From Cercospora beticola (Eukaryota; Ascomycota; Dothideomycetes; Mycosphaerellales; Mycosphaerellaceae): a stretch of DNA of 64,000 nucleotides. This document shows positions 1 to 11,981 of this stretch, piece after piece. The translations under genes and the position numbers were made by a program. The first letter of the stretch is position 1; every line of letters begins with the position of its first letter. The DNA is taken from assembly GCF_033473495.1 (NCBI RefSeq), contig NC_088941.1, positions 2,232,001 through 2,296,000 of the forward strand. The letters are read 5' to 3'. The notes below the pieces were generated by a model. It did not search any database and was not told where the DNA came from. It saw only the letters and a program-made list of their open reading frames with translations.

Positions 1-836
1 TCGTCTAGGCAACTACTCTTGAACGGACTCGAACAAGCGGCTATTAAAGTTCCAACACAAGCGCAATATAGCCTATTTTTAAATGCGATAGACGCCCTTG
101 CGAATGATCGCTGTTTCAAGTAGCGCCGGATCGACGACACATAGGACCCGCGCGTCTACCTAGACAGCGGAGATGAACCTTATTGCTACAGACGCTCTGG
201 AGGGAAGCGCTGAGGTTCACGACTGCTGTCAACAGCCTGAAAACTCATTTACCACCTCGAAAGGACTTTTAGTCACCTGTGGAGGCAAAGCAAGATGACG
301 ATCACACTGGAAAGGTCGGAAACTATTCACCCTGGCTGCACTTACAAAGTGGCTATAACGACGAACTGGTCAAATCTCCAACAATTCATCGCTCAGTCAA
401 GTTTCATACATGCAGTAGCTGACAACGAGGACAGGCTGCACTCCGCGCATCGTGCCGGCTGCGTTGCAAATTCGAAGGCTTTGCTCGTTGAAGTATGTAC
501 TGCTGCGGCGTTGCGGCATCCCGGCGTCAATCTCGTCTCTCTCAATGGTAGAACATTGAGTTTGTCAATCGTTGGATTCTTAGCAAGCTACTGAGTGGTT
601 TCAAGCCATACCACGAGGCTGTGTTGGTCTTTGAAGAGCCGCCGTGGAGGAGAAACCAACTTTCACGCCGCACAGTTGCGTGGTATCCGGACGAGATACG
701 CCAATATGCAAAGACAGGATGAGAGTACTTAAGCTCGAGCCTGGTATGGGCAAGACGTAGTACTACCTCACAACCTCACCATCGCATCGAGTTCCGCCGC
801 AATATCTCCTTGACGCTTTGCTGTCGTTCATCCAGT
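1..836. other. Intergenic, no supported gene
   Basis: I see no recognisable gene here. A 99-codon open frame at 295-594 (+) has no signal peptide, domain or family resemblance that I recognise and may be chance. The remainder is ordinary mixed-composition DNA leading into the promoter of the gene that starts at 837. Confidence 0.5.
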
Positions 837-3737
837 ATGGCGACAGGCCTGTCCTTTTCTCTTTTCCTGTTCTCTACTCTTTGGCAGCTAACCGCTGCCA
901 TACCTGCTCCTTCTTTCGTAGGAGTGCTTACAGACCTACCTACATTGGCTCCAGTGAGTTCATCCATCCCTGCCTCACACGTGAATGCGATTGGTCATCA
1001 GCCTCTCGCTCGCACGTCTGAGTCAGACTAAAGCTTGGAAACACTTTCTTACTCTAGTGTTCTTAAATACAGGTATCATACTGTACAGAGGTGGTCGGAG
1101 ATGGGATACCAGATGTGCTGCACACGAAGACAGGCCCTGTCTGCACCTACAACTCAATTCGGTCGAAAACAATCCCATCATCTACTACAACGTTCACAGT
1201 TTCATTCCCGGAACAAGCCGCGCCTTCGAATCAAGGCAATGCTCGCACCTTCCCATCCGCACCAGATGCTACTGGGGGTGCTCAACCTTTTTCAGATCAA
1301 CTAGATGGCAAATGCACCATCTTCCAGAGAAAGACCTTCGATCAATATGGCAAATGGGACTGGCGGCCTATCGATGAGGAGCTTTCTAAACAGCAATGTG
1401 TCTCATTCTGCGCAAAAGCATTTGCGGAAAATCTCGCAAACAATCAAACTGCCGCCAACGCCTGTATCAGTTGGGCTGATCCACCAGCTTGGGAGAATTA
1501 TAATTTTGTTGGTCAGTCTCACGAGATCACAAGGATGAGTCCACAAGACTGAAAGGCGCAGGTGAAACCCAAGTTGCCCAAGGCAGCTGCGAGTGTAATG
1601 GCCGGCTCATTACATCGATCGCAGAATGGTTTGCCAATACCGCTGTTCCAGGTAAGAGAAGAGTTTGAGAACTGTGGACGGGGCAATGCTGACTGACCAT
1701 TTAGCCATTGAAAAGGTGAGCACTGATTAGTACCTTTGAAGGACTTTGCGTCCTGCAAGCCCAGTTGTACGTCCGCTCGCCTTGCTTTATCTACTGACAC
1801 GCGCAAGATCGCATGCAAGACTTGGATTACGGGCATAAGCACCGTTGTCACTGGCGGCCTCGCTGCCATACCAGCCAGGAGTGGGAGGTGCTGTCGCAAC
1901 TGTGGCGCATGCGGCTATGCAAGCAGCAGTTACCCTGGCCTACACGATGGAGTCCGCTCAGGATGCTGGACAAGGTTTCACCGACTGGTTGAACGCACCT
2001 TCCACTCAAGCCATTGATGGCGCTTGTGGCAACAAGTACACTTCTGAAGAGGGACAGCGAGTGTTCGAAGCGTTTTGGACTGCTGCCAGTGCTGTAGGTC
2101 CCGCAAAAATCTTCGCAAATGCTGCACGAAACTTTCCGCCATCCTGGGCGAAGGGCTCAGGAGCCTCGAAAGATCTTACTGACTACCTATCTGGGCTTGT
2201 TCCGGGAAAAGGTAAAGGCGGCAAGGACGACAGGCCAGAACGTCCAAGTCCTTCTCCCTCCGCGCCCAGCAAGCCCACGGACCAGACCAAGTCCGCTGAA
2301 TCATCACAAAGCCCAAAGCAATGCACAAAGAAGCACGATAAACGTGCACCGAAAGGTCTGTACGCACCGCAGAGTACCATGAAAAGTTGCTGTGAGTCCT
2401 GACAAAGGCCTAGGTGATGATTGCGACATATCCACAATTTCGTCATACATCGTCGACGGTTCTCGAGCCGTGATGGCGAAGACTGCAATTTTACGAAAAC
2501 TTGCATCGCGTCAAACCATCCACAAGCTTGTGCCCACTATTATTCTGCCATACGAAATGGAGCCCGAAGTAGCTTCTTCTGCGAGGACGGTAATGTTCGT
2601 GTCAATGAGAAAACGACAAGCAGTTGGTCCAGCCAGCACAGTGATAGAATCTGGCAGAGCTACACGATGGCAGATAACCAGTATGTGTTCCGAGGGACGA
2701 CCAAAGAAAAGCCTAATTGCCAGGCGGACGAGTGGCCCCCTGCGTATTTCCTGCCTTCGGATGATCAAGAGAGGCAAAAGAAAGAATGGGGCCAGTACAT
2801 TCGCTGGCTCCCCGGCTCAGAGAATCAAGGAGTGCCAAGCATCTGGGTCAGTTTCTGCGATCAAGAAGACGGAGGAGACTACAATGGCCAGAGAGTTCGG
2901 AAGCGGCAGACTTTGAAGGGTAAAAAGTTGGAGGATGACGACTCATACAACCAGGTGTCGCTCAACAGCAGATTATTGGACCTCAAGACGCCAGTGACTC
3001 GGAAAGTCAAGGGCAGTGATGGCACAGTAACCGAATATTCCACATGGAAGGACGTCCCATTCACCCGAGCGCTGTATGAGATCGCGTTCGACTGGACTGG
3101 CGTCGATAAACCCGCACCAGAAAACGATTGGAATCTGAAGCAAAATCCTTGCTGGCCAAAAGATATAGCTCCCCTCGACCCTGGTTACGCAATACTCACT
3201 GATGACCCTTGGTACAAAACGGCCGCGATGCCGAACGAGTACAAAAAATCAGTCACAGAGGGCTCATTGTACGCTGATGCACCACCGAAATCCATGCATG
3301 AAGCAGCTAAGAAAGCACGTCCTGATGTCGAAAAGGGCCGGCCTGCCCCCGAGCGCACTGGTTCCGAGCAGGCTGGGGACCCAGAACCTCCGGCGAAGGC
3401 ACCAAAACCACCTCAGAAGCGCCTCGAGCTCATTGATGATCGCATCATGCTGCGAGATGACTTGTTGAACACAACAAGACCTTTGACCGAGGAAGAACTA
3501 CGCCACGACGTTGAGATCATACAGTGCGCAGATCGTCATTGCCGAAAAGAACGCAAAGAACTTGGAGAAGACGATCACAGTATCGTTGTTCCTGGAACTG
3601 GTCCCCCGACTGTGCCACCCGCTAATCCTGCCGTCCCGACTCCGGTGTCCGGCGCTGAGATTTCCCCTGCTCTGTTCCGACGGACCTCTCTTGACGAAGA
3701 CATCCCTTTCGAGACTGGCATCGCCCGCATGGGTTGA
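837..3737 (+). CDS. Secreted protein with NucA/NucB-like (DNase) domain, multi-exon
   Basis: The N-terminus is a clear signal peptide (hydrophobic FSLFLFSTLWQLTAA, then PAP), so the product is probably secreted. Exon 1 is 837-953, exon 2 is 1073-1511, exon 3 is 1562-1651, and an 11-nt micro-exon is possible at 1705-1715. All of these keep phase. I could not fix the joins at about 1,720-1,850 and 2,350-2,470. The last exon is open to the TAG-free stop region at 3737. A cysteine-rich middle part is followed by a segment with CQADEWPPAYF and WLPGSENQG. These resemble the DEYP and PGSENQG motifs of Deoxyribonuclease NucA/NucB proteins, which are often seen in fungal secreted proteins. The C-terminal part is Pro/Lys-rich and low in complexity. 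The domain call is by motif only; the gene could also be two adjacent genes, or carry a frameshift near 1,850. Confidence 0.5.
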
Positions 3738-4073
3738 TTTCATAAGCAGGTGGCTACGCGAAAGGAGCAAATTTTGGTCGTGCAGGCGAAGCAGTCATTT
3801 GTATAATAAATGGGGCGCGCGTGACACGGTTCAGTGATGTCTTTGAGAATTATCGGCTGGCCGACATTTCCGTATCGATGGTTATGAGCACGACACTGAG
3901 AGACGCAATGAAGATGAGAGAGAGAGAGAGCACATGTGTCTGATTACAAGGCGGGATAAGGCGGGGATGAGCGAATTTCACATTATGCATGGCAAGTTCT
4001 CGAGAGACGCAACAGGTCTGTGTGTAGACATCTGGAATACCCGCCACTCGCCCAATCGACTGTTTCTTGGAGC
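3738..4073. other. Intergenic between convergent genes, with a (GA)n tract
   Basis: This is the 3' space between two convergent genes. It holds a short GA microsatellite at about 3916-3930. No gene is visible. Confidence 0.6.
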
Positions 4074-5095
4074 TCAAACATAACTCACGGCCCGGTACCA
4101 TCCTTCTCTTGGTGTGCCCAGACACTCCGCTACCGAAACGAACCCATATCCCAATCCAGAAAAATACTCAAGAACAGCTGGAAGTAAGACTGCCGCGGTG
4201 GACTCGATCGGATCATGCATGAGTACAATGGGAGGAGCTTCCTTGACTCGCAACTCTTCTTCCGTGACACGAATGGTTTCCATCCGCTCAAAAGCACTTG
4301 TGATATCCGGATAGCGCCAGTCCTGCGTGTCAAGGTTCCAGTTGACAATGGTGTAGCCAAGTTCGGTGAGCGTGCTTCGGCACAGTTCCGGGCATTCGCC
4401 ATAAGGAGGGCGGAAGAAGTTGGGGTGGAAGCCGAAAAGGTTGGCGAACCAGTTTTCTATTTGGCTCTGAAGCTGCGTCAGTGCTGTTACAGCGCTATCG
4501 AAAGGAGAAACGGTAGCTTACCACTTCAGCGACAGTCTCATCGTATGACGCTTCTGTCAAGTTCGCATGCGTCCAGCTGCGCTTGTTGTCAGCGAAGATG
4601 TACGAAACTACGGCATCGGGTTTACTTGCGTGTGAGATGCAAGCAGATGCCCTTGGGCGTGGATGCGTTGCAGGATTTCCGACGCGATCTCCCAGGTTCC
4701 TGTCCAGTCCTGGCCATCTGGACCGTTAACAAAGAAAGTTGCTGTCGCATTGTATGCTTCGAGCTGGGCTAGGATATCGTCTACATTCTTGGAAGGCCCG
4801 TCATCGAAGCTCAGTGCAACTCGCCTGCCACCTGACGGGCAATCGGTTATCACAAGACCTAGTCATTGAAGTCAGCATTAAAAGACACGGATCTATGCAT
4901 TGGCTATGGCCTACCTTGTGCTGAGCTGGTCTGTACATCTCGGGAATAGCTTTGTGTGGTAGACCGAATCAGATGTGATGATGCACTTCCCACAGAATGT
5001 CAATGCGAGCGACTAAACGTGCGCGCAAATACTCACGTTGCTACAAAAGTAAAGCTAGCGACCAACAAAGCCAGGAATTTCCCGCGGGCTGCCAT
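4074..5095 (-). CDS. Polysaccharide (chitin-type) deacetylase, secreted
   Basis: A predicted 261-aa NodB-fold carbohydrate esterase family 4 enzyme that would remove N-acetyl groups from chitin or a related polymer in the wall or outside the cell. Five exons on the minus strand keep phase: 5095-5037, 4949-4915, 4858-4626, 4581-4522, 4472-4074. The start was chosen at MAARGKFLALLVASFTF because this gives a signal peptide; an upstream in-frame ATG exists but adds no export signal. Visible family motifs are SFDDGP (motif 1, metal-binding Asp pair), HLLASHT (motif 2, metal His), RPPYG (motif 3), NWNLDTQDW (motif 4) and LMHD (motif 5). All expected catalytic positions are present, so it is probably active. 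Substrate specificity cannot be read from the sequence. Confidence 0.88.
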
Positions 5096-6550
5096 CGTCC
5101 GAATGAGCGTATTGATTCTGATGGTGACGGGGAGTTGTCGAGATGCTGCTTCGAAAGTCCAGCATATTGCAAAATACGGACGCAGTCCCATGAAGACATC
5201 TGTACTTGCACATGCCGATTCCAAGCCTTCAATCGCATCATAGCAACGATGATACGGGAAACACGAGAGATCTATCCGATCTGGGAAAGGTGAGCTGCAT
5301 GCTGTGTACAGATCTTGGTAACTTTGTGGTAGCTCCACGCTAGTTTGACACAAGGCTGAATTGTAGCTGTTCATGCAGAACTGACTCGTAAACAGTGTTC
5401 TATGGCGCATTGGCACGCCGAGCGATTTCTTGTGTCGGAGAACATCGACCTATCGTTATGTACTAGCGATAGCTGCAAGTTTGTTTTGCCGTATGTGGCA
5501 GTTTTCCGCTTCTGAAAATAGCTAAATATTGCCCGAACATTGTGGATGAATTCAACGCGTTGTCGAAACATCATTCGTGGTGAGCGCCATCCACGAGATT
5601 TCGTGAGAGATGTGGTATTGAGCTATGTGTTGAGGCTTGTGTAAATTTTCCTGGAAATGTTGATATTCGCATTTTCGATGTCTACGGCAGGTCAAAGCAC
5701 TCCAGGAAAGAATTCCGGAAATACTGTGCCTTCAGCTGACAACTCGAGTGCCTATGGAGCAAAAAAGCGCGCCGTGGTTCAGGTATGCAGCAATTCCTCC
5801 TGCCATTGCCACTTGAATTGCAATAACTTCGATCGCCATTCTCTGGTCCAGCGGAGATAGCAGACCGCAATGCGGGCACCCTTCGAGCAACCAGGCATAC
5901 TTCCAGTCCCAAAGTATTCGTCGAAGAGGTTCGACATACCCACCGTGCTGATAGAACCTGAGGTCAAAGTTTCGTATCAGACTTCAGGCATACCGAATCG
6001 GGCTGTCAACTACGCAAGTGTGCATAAGATGCATGTGAAGAAGACTCCACGTGGGCCCGGCCAAGAGCGATGAATTTTGACACAGTTTCCAAAAGTCGTC
6101 TTTCGTCTTGCGCATACTGCTATCTCCCGACTGCAGTCCGACTCCTAATCAGAGTCTACTTGGGCTCTTTTTTCGGTGTTGAGAATTGCTGTCTCCTGCA
6201 CTGCGGTCCTATTCCTTGATCGGATGAGCATACTCCTGTCCGTTGATCGAAGGCGACGCCGTCAGCGAGAATTTACGCCAGCTCAACACTGGGGGTTAAA
6301 CTGAGGCCAGATAGAGACGAGATTAGCAATGCAGTCTTTGACTATTCATTGACGAGCGTCCATTCGCGAATATCGAGTGGAACTTGTGAAGGCAGGTCTT
6401 TTCGCTTCGCCTTGTTCTCGTGTAAGTTTTCTGAGAAGTCGTTCTAGGGTCTCTATACGCCAAAGCTCCGATCGAGGGCTGATCAGCCGCGAGCCAGAGA
6501 TACTGACGCCATGATGCCAACGATATTGTACGCCTTCAGCTGATGCCGTT
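5096..6550. other. Intergenic, no supported gene
   Basis: About 1.45 kb upstream of the deacetylase and downstream of the oxidoreductase. Several 60-76 codon open frames lie on both strands (for example 5657-5860 +, 5779-5967 -), but none has a domain, signal peptide or convincing splice partner. No repeat was recognised. Confidence 0.5.
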
Positions 6551-7919
<1,369 letters not shown>

Positions 7920-8718
7920 TGTGAAGTGTTGCAAAGCCACGAGTGAGAGCGTGAATTGAGTGGGAGAAGTTCTGTATTGGATCGCGTAGCAATCTTATAA
8001 ATGGATGGCCTTCGAAATGAGAGATGTGTAAGCGGAGATATGTGCTGCGCAGTCATGTGTAATCCTCCCCATGGCGTGCTTCGGTACAGTTCTAAAATTT
8101 AGCGGCCGTAGAAGCGCTGGCGGGAGGCATCAATTCCACCGATCCGGCCTTCGTCCCTTTACGGGATTGTATTCGGCATGGTGTGGACGTTGCTACCGGT
8201 GGGGTTGTAGACATGTTCTGCTTTGCAATATCAACCAGGATAGCAGGATACACAACATAGAGAGCTCGAGTCGGAAAGTCGAGGTGTTTTTAAGATGGGT
8301 GTGAAAAAGATGAAAGATGGGAATGCGCCTGCCATTGGCGTTCCCTACCTTCGCCAAGAGCGGCGACTTTTGGCAAAAGTCGGAGGCCACCCACTATACT
8401 TATGGCCGACTTCCTTTTCCACTCCAGATACAACACACGTTCTCTTCATCCTGATAAGTTCTTCTTTCTTTCTGTATCTCAATAACGGTGTCTGTCACCC
8501 TCAGAGAAGCTCCAGTCCCCGGCCAGTCAAGCATTCGCGAATGTGGCGAGACGGCTGGGTAGGTGGCTGGGGATCATAACAAACGAAAACAGGAGGCTGG
8601 ACTGAAAGAATATTCTCTACAAGAGCCAAAACACATGTCATTCAAGATCGCATTCTCTCATCAACCTACTGAACACTTACTAAAGCTCTTTGCTTTTCCA
8701 CACGTCTCCGAAATCACC
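7920..8718. other. Divergent promoter region
   Basis: This lies between the divergently transcribed oxidoreductase (-) and RNase III-fold gene (+). Apart from the TATA-like box at 7995-8001, no gene or repeat is seen. Confidence 0.5.
7995..8001 (-). promoter_or_regulatory. TATA-like box of the oxidoreductase gene
   Basis: The minus strand reads TTTATAA about 80 nt upstream of the ATG at 7919, a typical distance for a fungal core promoter. Inferred from position and sequence only. Confidence 0.4.
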
Positions 8719-9223
8719 ATGTCCTTTGCAGATAAAGTGCACGAGGCGCAGGGCTTTGTTTCTACCCATTTCGGATATGATGTTTCCAACCTCGGCCTAC
8801 TCTACGAAGCGATTGACACCAGTGGCCTGACCGGCCGTCAAAGCAACAAACGCCTGGCTCTTGTCGGCGATGGTGCTCTTGGCATAGCTATGGTGGCCGC
8901 TTGGTACCCATCCGGTGCAGACAGAGGTTATCACCACGATCTGGCCATTTCGGGACAACTCTGACGATTTCTCAGGAGTTGGTAGCAACTGGCTCGCTCA
9001 ATTGAGTAACATTCACCTGGCGGCAGTTGCACGTGAGATCGGACTCGACCGGTGCTTGATCCCCCATCCTGGGCACTTTGGTCGCTTGAGTGATGCCACT
9101 CTGGCGACCAGTCTGGAAGCAGTTATTGGTGCCATTTACCTTGACTGTGGAGGAAGCATCCCACTGATCGAGTCCGTGATGCGGAAGATCGGCATCAACA
9201 TGCCTGCTCAGATCGACAACTAG
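8719..9223 (+). CDS. Small RNase III-fold domain protein, probably degenerate active site
   Basis: A predicted 151-aa protein made almost entirely of one RNase III domain. Two exons keep phase (8719-8926, 8976-9223), and the intron has a clear CTGAC branch point. The signature NKRLALVGDGAL matches the RNase III block NERLEFLGDAVL, and ATSLEAVIGAIYLDCGG matches the second acidic block. Two of the four usual acidic catalytic positions are altered: the Glu of the first block is Ala, and the Asp of the second block is Thr. The Asp of VGD and the Glu of LEAV remain. There is no double-strand RNA-binding domain and no obvious mitochondrial presequence. It could therefore be a non-catalytic structural or dsRNA-binding relative, like the RNase III-fold mitochondrial ribosomal proteins, rather than a nuclease. 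Confidence 0.75.
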
Positions 9224-9807
9224 GTACAGTGACAGGCTCCTCCGAAACGCTAACATCAGATACAGTCGCTCCATTGTCAGTATCAGCATCATTGCTCGGG
9301 GCATGGCGGAGCTCGAGATCGCTTTCGAGATCGCCCCGGAAGACTTTCATGCAGGGCAGCGAGTGCACGACCTTGTGGCGTAATTGAGGCGTACTGAAAT
9401 GGCCAGTGTCGCTTTACTGCGCGTCAGGGTTGAGTACATTCTGTCCTGCATGAGTGTCTTCCGGGGCGATTTCGAGAGCGATCTCGAGCTCCGCCATGCA
9501 ACTGAGCAGTGTGCCCGGTGGGTGAGGGAGCAATCACTGCTTCAGCACTTTGTGCTGGAATAGAGCTCCCTGCTGACTTCTGGCTAGTGCTTTAGATGCT
9601 AGCAGACGCAGCAGGGCCGTTGCAACTCAGACGAAGACTGCATCTGTGGCGAGGGAAGAAAACTGCGGGCCTGGAGAAACTTTGTTCACACCTACTGTAT
9701 TCACTCATTTGAATAGTGTGCGACTTTGAGAGGACGAGAAGCGTCAACATAAAAAACGAAAACAACTTCGTAGGACTGTTCATTCAACACTGGCCACACC
9801 AGTATTC
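9224..9807. other. Intergenic containing a long inverted repeat
   Basis: The space between the RNase III-fold gene and the aminotransferase 3' end. It is dominated by the inverted repeat listed separately; the rest (9,520-9,807) shows nothing recognisable. Confidence 0.55.
9301..9499. repeat. 54-bp inverted repeat (stem-loop), arms 9301-9354 and 9446-9499
   Basis: The two arms match at 50 of 54 positions as reverse complements and are separated by a 91-nt loop. A weaker match extends about 12 nt further out on each side. A transcript through it would fold into a long, nearly perfect hairpin. It begins about 80 nt downstream of the RNase III-fold stop codon, so it may lie in that gene's 3' UTR. 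Each arm contains an ATG-started short open frame (9303-9383 + and 9414-9497 -) with the same first seven residues. It could be a MITE-like element, a small-RNA hairpin locus or a local inverted duplication. Confidence 0.85.
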
Positions 9808-11448
9808 TCATTGTCCGCACGAGTTCTCGTCGATGCAAAGATTCTCAAGTTGCGTTGTCGGCAATTTTTGCTTCCCTTGCGGTGATGCCCGAAGAAGTCG
9901 TTTGAAACCCTCTTGCAATGTCGCTACCGGGTGCGCGAACACAAGGCGAAACCAGCCAGGCTCCTCATAGGTGAAAGTTTTGCCAGAGTAAATGTAAACC
10001 TTTTGCGCCTTCAACTTTTGATGGATCTCGTCATCTGTCATGCCTCGAAACATTTTAGCTCCCAGATTGATCATAAGAAACAGGCCAGCATGTGTGTGGA
10101 TGTATGGGATGTCTTGGGCTTCCATGAAGTCGACCGCGAACTGATAGCTAGTGGCAAGTCGCGCTCGGTGCTCAGCATGGTACCATTCCATGAAGGGTTC
10201 ATCACCGAAGAGTTTGGCCACCACGTGGTCTGCTATGCTGGACGGATAGTTGAATAGCCTGGCTTTGGTTAGTTTCTATGCACTTAAGATCTTGTTCTGG
10301 ACAGTCGTACGAGATACTCCTTGCGGATCTGAGAAATTCCGGGTTGCTCTGGCTGATCAGGAAGCCAATGCGGATGCCAGCAACACCAAAGTCCTGCATT
10401 TGTCAGTCCGGAAAGCCGCCTTAAATGAATCATTATTCTCATCTTACCTTGCTCGTGCCCCATACTACGTGGACTCTGCTTGGGTCGATGAATTTTTCCA
10501 CATTTAGTGATAGCACAGAAGTGAAACGAGTTGTATCAGGCGCCTTGGGGTTGTCCCAAGCGCACAGCGCATATATCTCGTCGCTGATGAGATGAATGCC
10601 TAATCTTTGACAAGCAGCCAGGTAGGCCTCCATGACATCTCTAGAATAGCAGCGTCCTGCAGGATGAGATTCAGCGTCTGATGGGCGGGTCTCGAACTCG
10701 GAACATACCCGTCGGGTTATGAGGAGTGCAAAGAAGAAGTGCCGAAACCTTCTTCCCTTCTTTACGCGCTTGCTCGCATTCCTTTTCGTATACACTCACA
10801 GCTTCTAGTGTGAAGGGATCGATGGAGCCGAAGGAAACCTCTCTGATCTTGACACTGAAATACTGTCAGTTGTAACAACACCGTGACTCGCGAGAAGGTC
10901 AAGCGTACCCTGCTCGAGCGCCAAACATAAATTTGAAGCTACCCCAATAAGGGCGTCCGATGAGTATGTAGTCGTCCCGCTCGCACAACGCCCAGGCGCA
11001 AGCCTCCAAAGCATTACCGACACCCGCAGTAGCGATCAGATGTGACGAAGTCAAGGGCGTAGTAGGTGAAAATGTCTTATTCAAGAATTTGCATGCTGCA
11101 GAGTTCAATTGTTTCGAGCCAAAGAACCCGTCGCCGTAGTTCATCCTGCGTGGATCATGATCGATCTATCGCCAAATAGCCCTCTCAGCATAGCCATGAG
11201 TGTGTGAGCGAGAATTCCAACTCACATTCTGGTCAATGTATTTTTTCATCTCTGGCTGCATCAAAGTCTATGCCGGACGTCAGTTGTGGTTATCGAGTAC
11301 TGCATTCCACCTGTCTCACATTCTCAGCAACTCCAAGGTTTAAGTAGCCATTTGGATTCGTATCCGGATTCCATGGATCGTCGAAGATTTCGAAATACGG
11401 TGGGTAGAAGTCCTGAAGCCCGCGGCCTCGAGAAGAGAGGAGAGTCAT
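9808..11448 (-). CDS. ACC-synthase-like PLP aminotransferase (class I/II)
   Basis: A predicted 438-aa fold-type I PLP enzyme resembling 1-aminocyclopropane-1-carboxylate synthases. Seven exons keep phase: 11448-11320, 11267-11226, 11165-10909, 10854-10709, 10656-10448, 10393-10311, 10258-9808. Motifs: NLGVAEN near residue 40, MNYGDGFFGSKQL, ATAGVGNALE, TPHNPTGRCYS (the Asn that contacts PLP), SDEIYALCAWD (Asp/Tyr of the cofactor site) and WGTSKDFGVAGIRIG (Schiff-base Lys). The length is normal. An in-frame ATG 33 nt upstream is possible; the downstream one was chosen because homologues start close to it. The fungal family includes ACC synthases and other aminotransferases, so ethylene-precursor synthesis is a possibility, not a conclusion. 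The start lies about 450 bp from the RIP-mutated repeat block. Confidence 0.9.
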
Positions 11449-11653
11449 AATTGTGTGAATGGATGTGGCGAAAAGGCACAAGGAGATGTTCTTATGGTAT
11501 GTTTATTATCCTTTGGATTTCATGACTCACAGGATCGGAACTTGGAAGGGAGAATGTGTAGGGCGCGTGAAAAGGCCAAGAGTGGCCGAGGCGTGTCCGA
11601 CGATGGTGAGGTACGCAAGTACGGGGCGGCTGTGAGCACCAGCAGGGCTTAGC

Positions 11654-11673
11654 AGGGCTTAGAACTAAGCCCT
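11654..11673. repeat. Perfect palindrome, 9-bp arms AGGGCTTAG/CTAAGCCCT
   Basis: Two 9-bp arms with an AA spacer, overlapping the second unit of the tandem 10-mer. It could be a dimeric transcription-factor site for the aminotransferase gene, about 210 bp upstream of its ATG; function is unknown. Confidence 0.6.
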
Positions 11674-11724
11674 CGGTACCGGTAGGGCTATAATCTGGAG
11701 TGTGAGCAGAAACCTAGACTTACG

Positions 11725-11739
11725 GGTCTTGCCAAGACC
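11725..11739. repeat. Perfect palindrome GGTCTTG-C-CAAGACC
   Basis: Seven-bp arms with a single-base spacer, 280 bp upstream of the aminotransferase start. It resembles a dimer-binding operator in form only; no factor is assigned. Confidence 0.6.
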
Positions 11740-11893
11740 AGGGCTTTGAGAATGATATATACTTAACACTCCGGAAAACTGCGCCTAGTCGTAGAATGTC
11801 GAGAGAGTATACTATTCTTCCTATTACTTAAGTTAATTCCTCTTATAGACTACTATATATTTACGCTAAGTCTTTTTAGAAGCTTCTATCTTA

Positions 11894-11981
11894 GAACGCT
11901 AGCAAAAAATAGTTCGTCTACTCGGCTATAGAGTAGTCGCGACGCGCTATATAGTAATTAGTATAGAAACGTATCTTTCTT
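11894..11981 (+). repeat. Left terminal inverted repeat, RIP-mutated
   Basis: Starts GAACGCTAGCAAAAA and matches the reverse complement of the right end. Most differences are what C-to-T or G-to-A changes produce, with this copy carrying the mutated base (CCA to CTA, TGCA to TATA, AGCA to AGTA). Confidence 0.8.

Larger units (their letters stand above)
11449..11893. promoter_or_regulatory. Aminotransferase upstream region with palindromes, merging into RIP-affected DNA
   Basis: This is the upstream region of the minus-strand aminotransferase. It holds a 10-bp unit repeated twice (11641-11660), four direct AGGGCT and one inverted AGCCCT within about 100 bp, and two perfect palindromes listed separately. 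From about 11,800 onward CpA and TpG vanish, so the last 95 bp look RIP-mutated although they lie outside the left terminal repeat. Confidence 0.55.

Noticed and set aside
6105..6240. Two similar 40-bp stretches (TGCTATCTCC... and TGCTGTCTCC...)
   Set aside because: Only about 70% alike over 40 bp; too weak to call a duplication.
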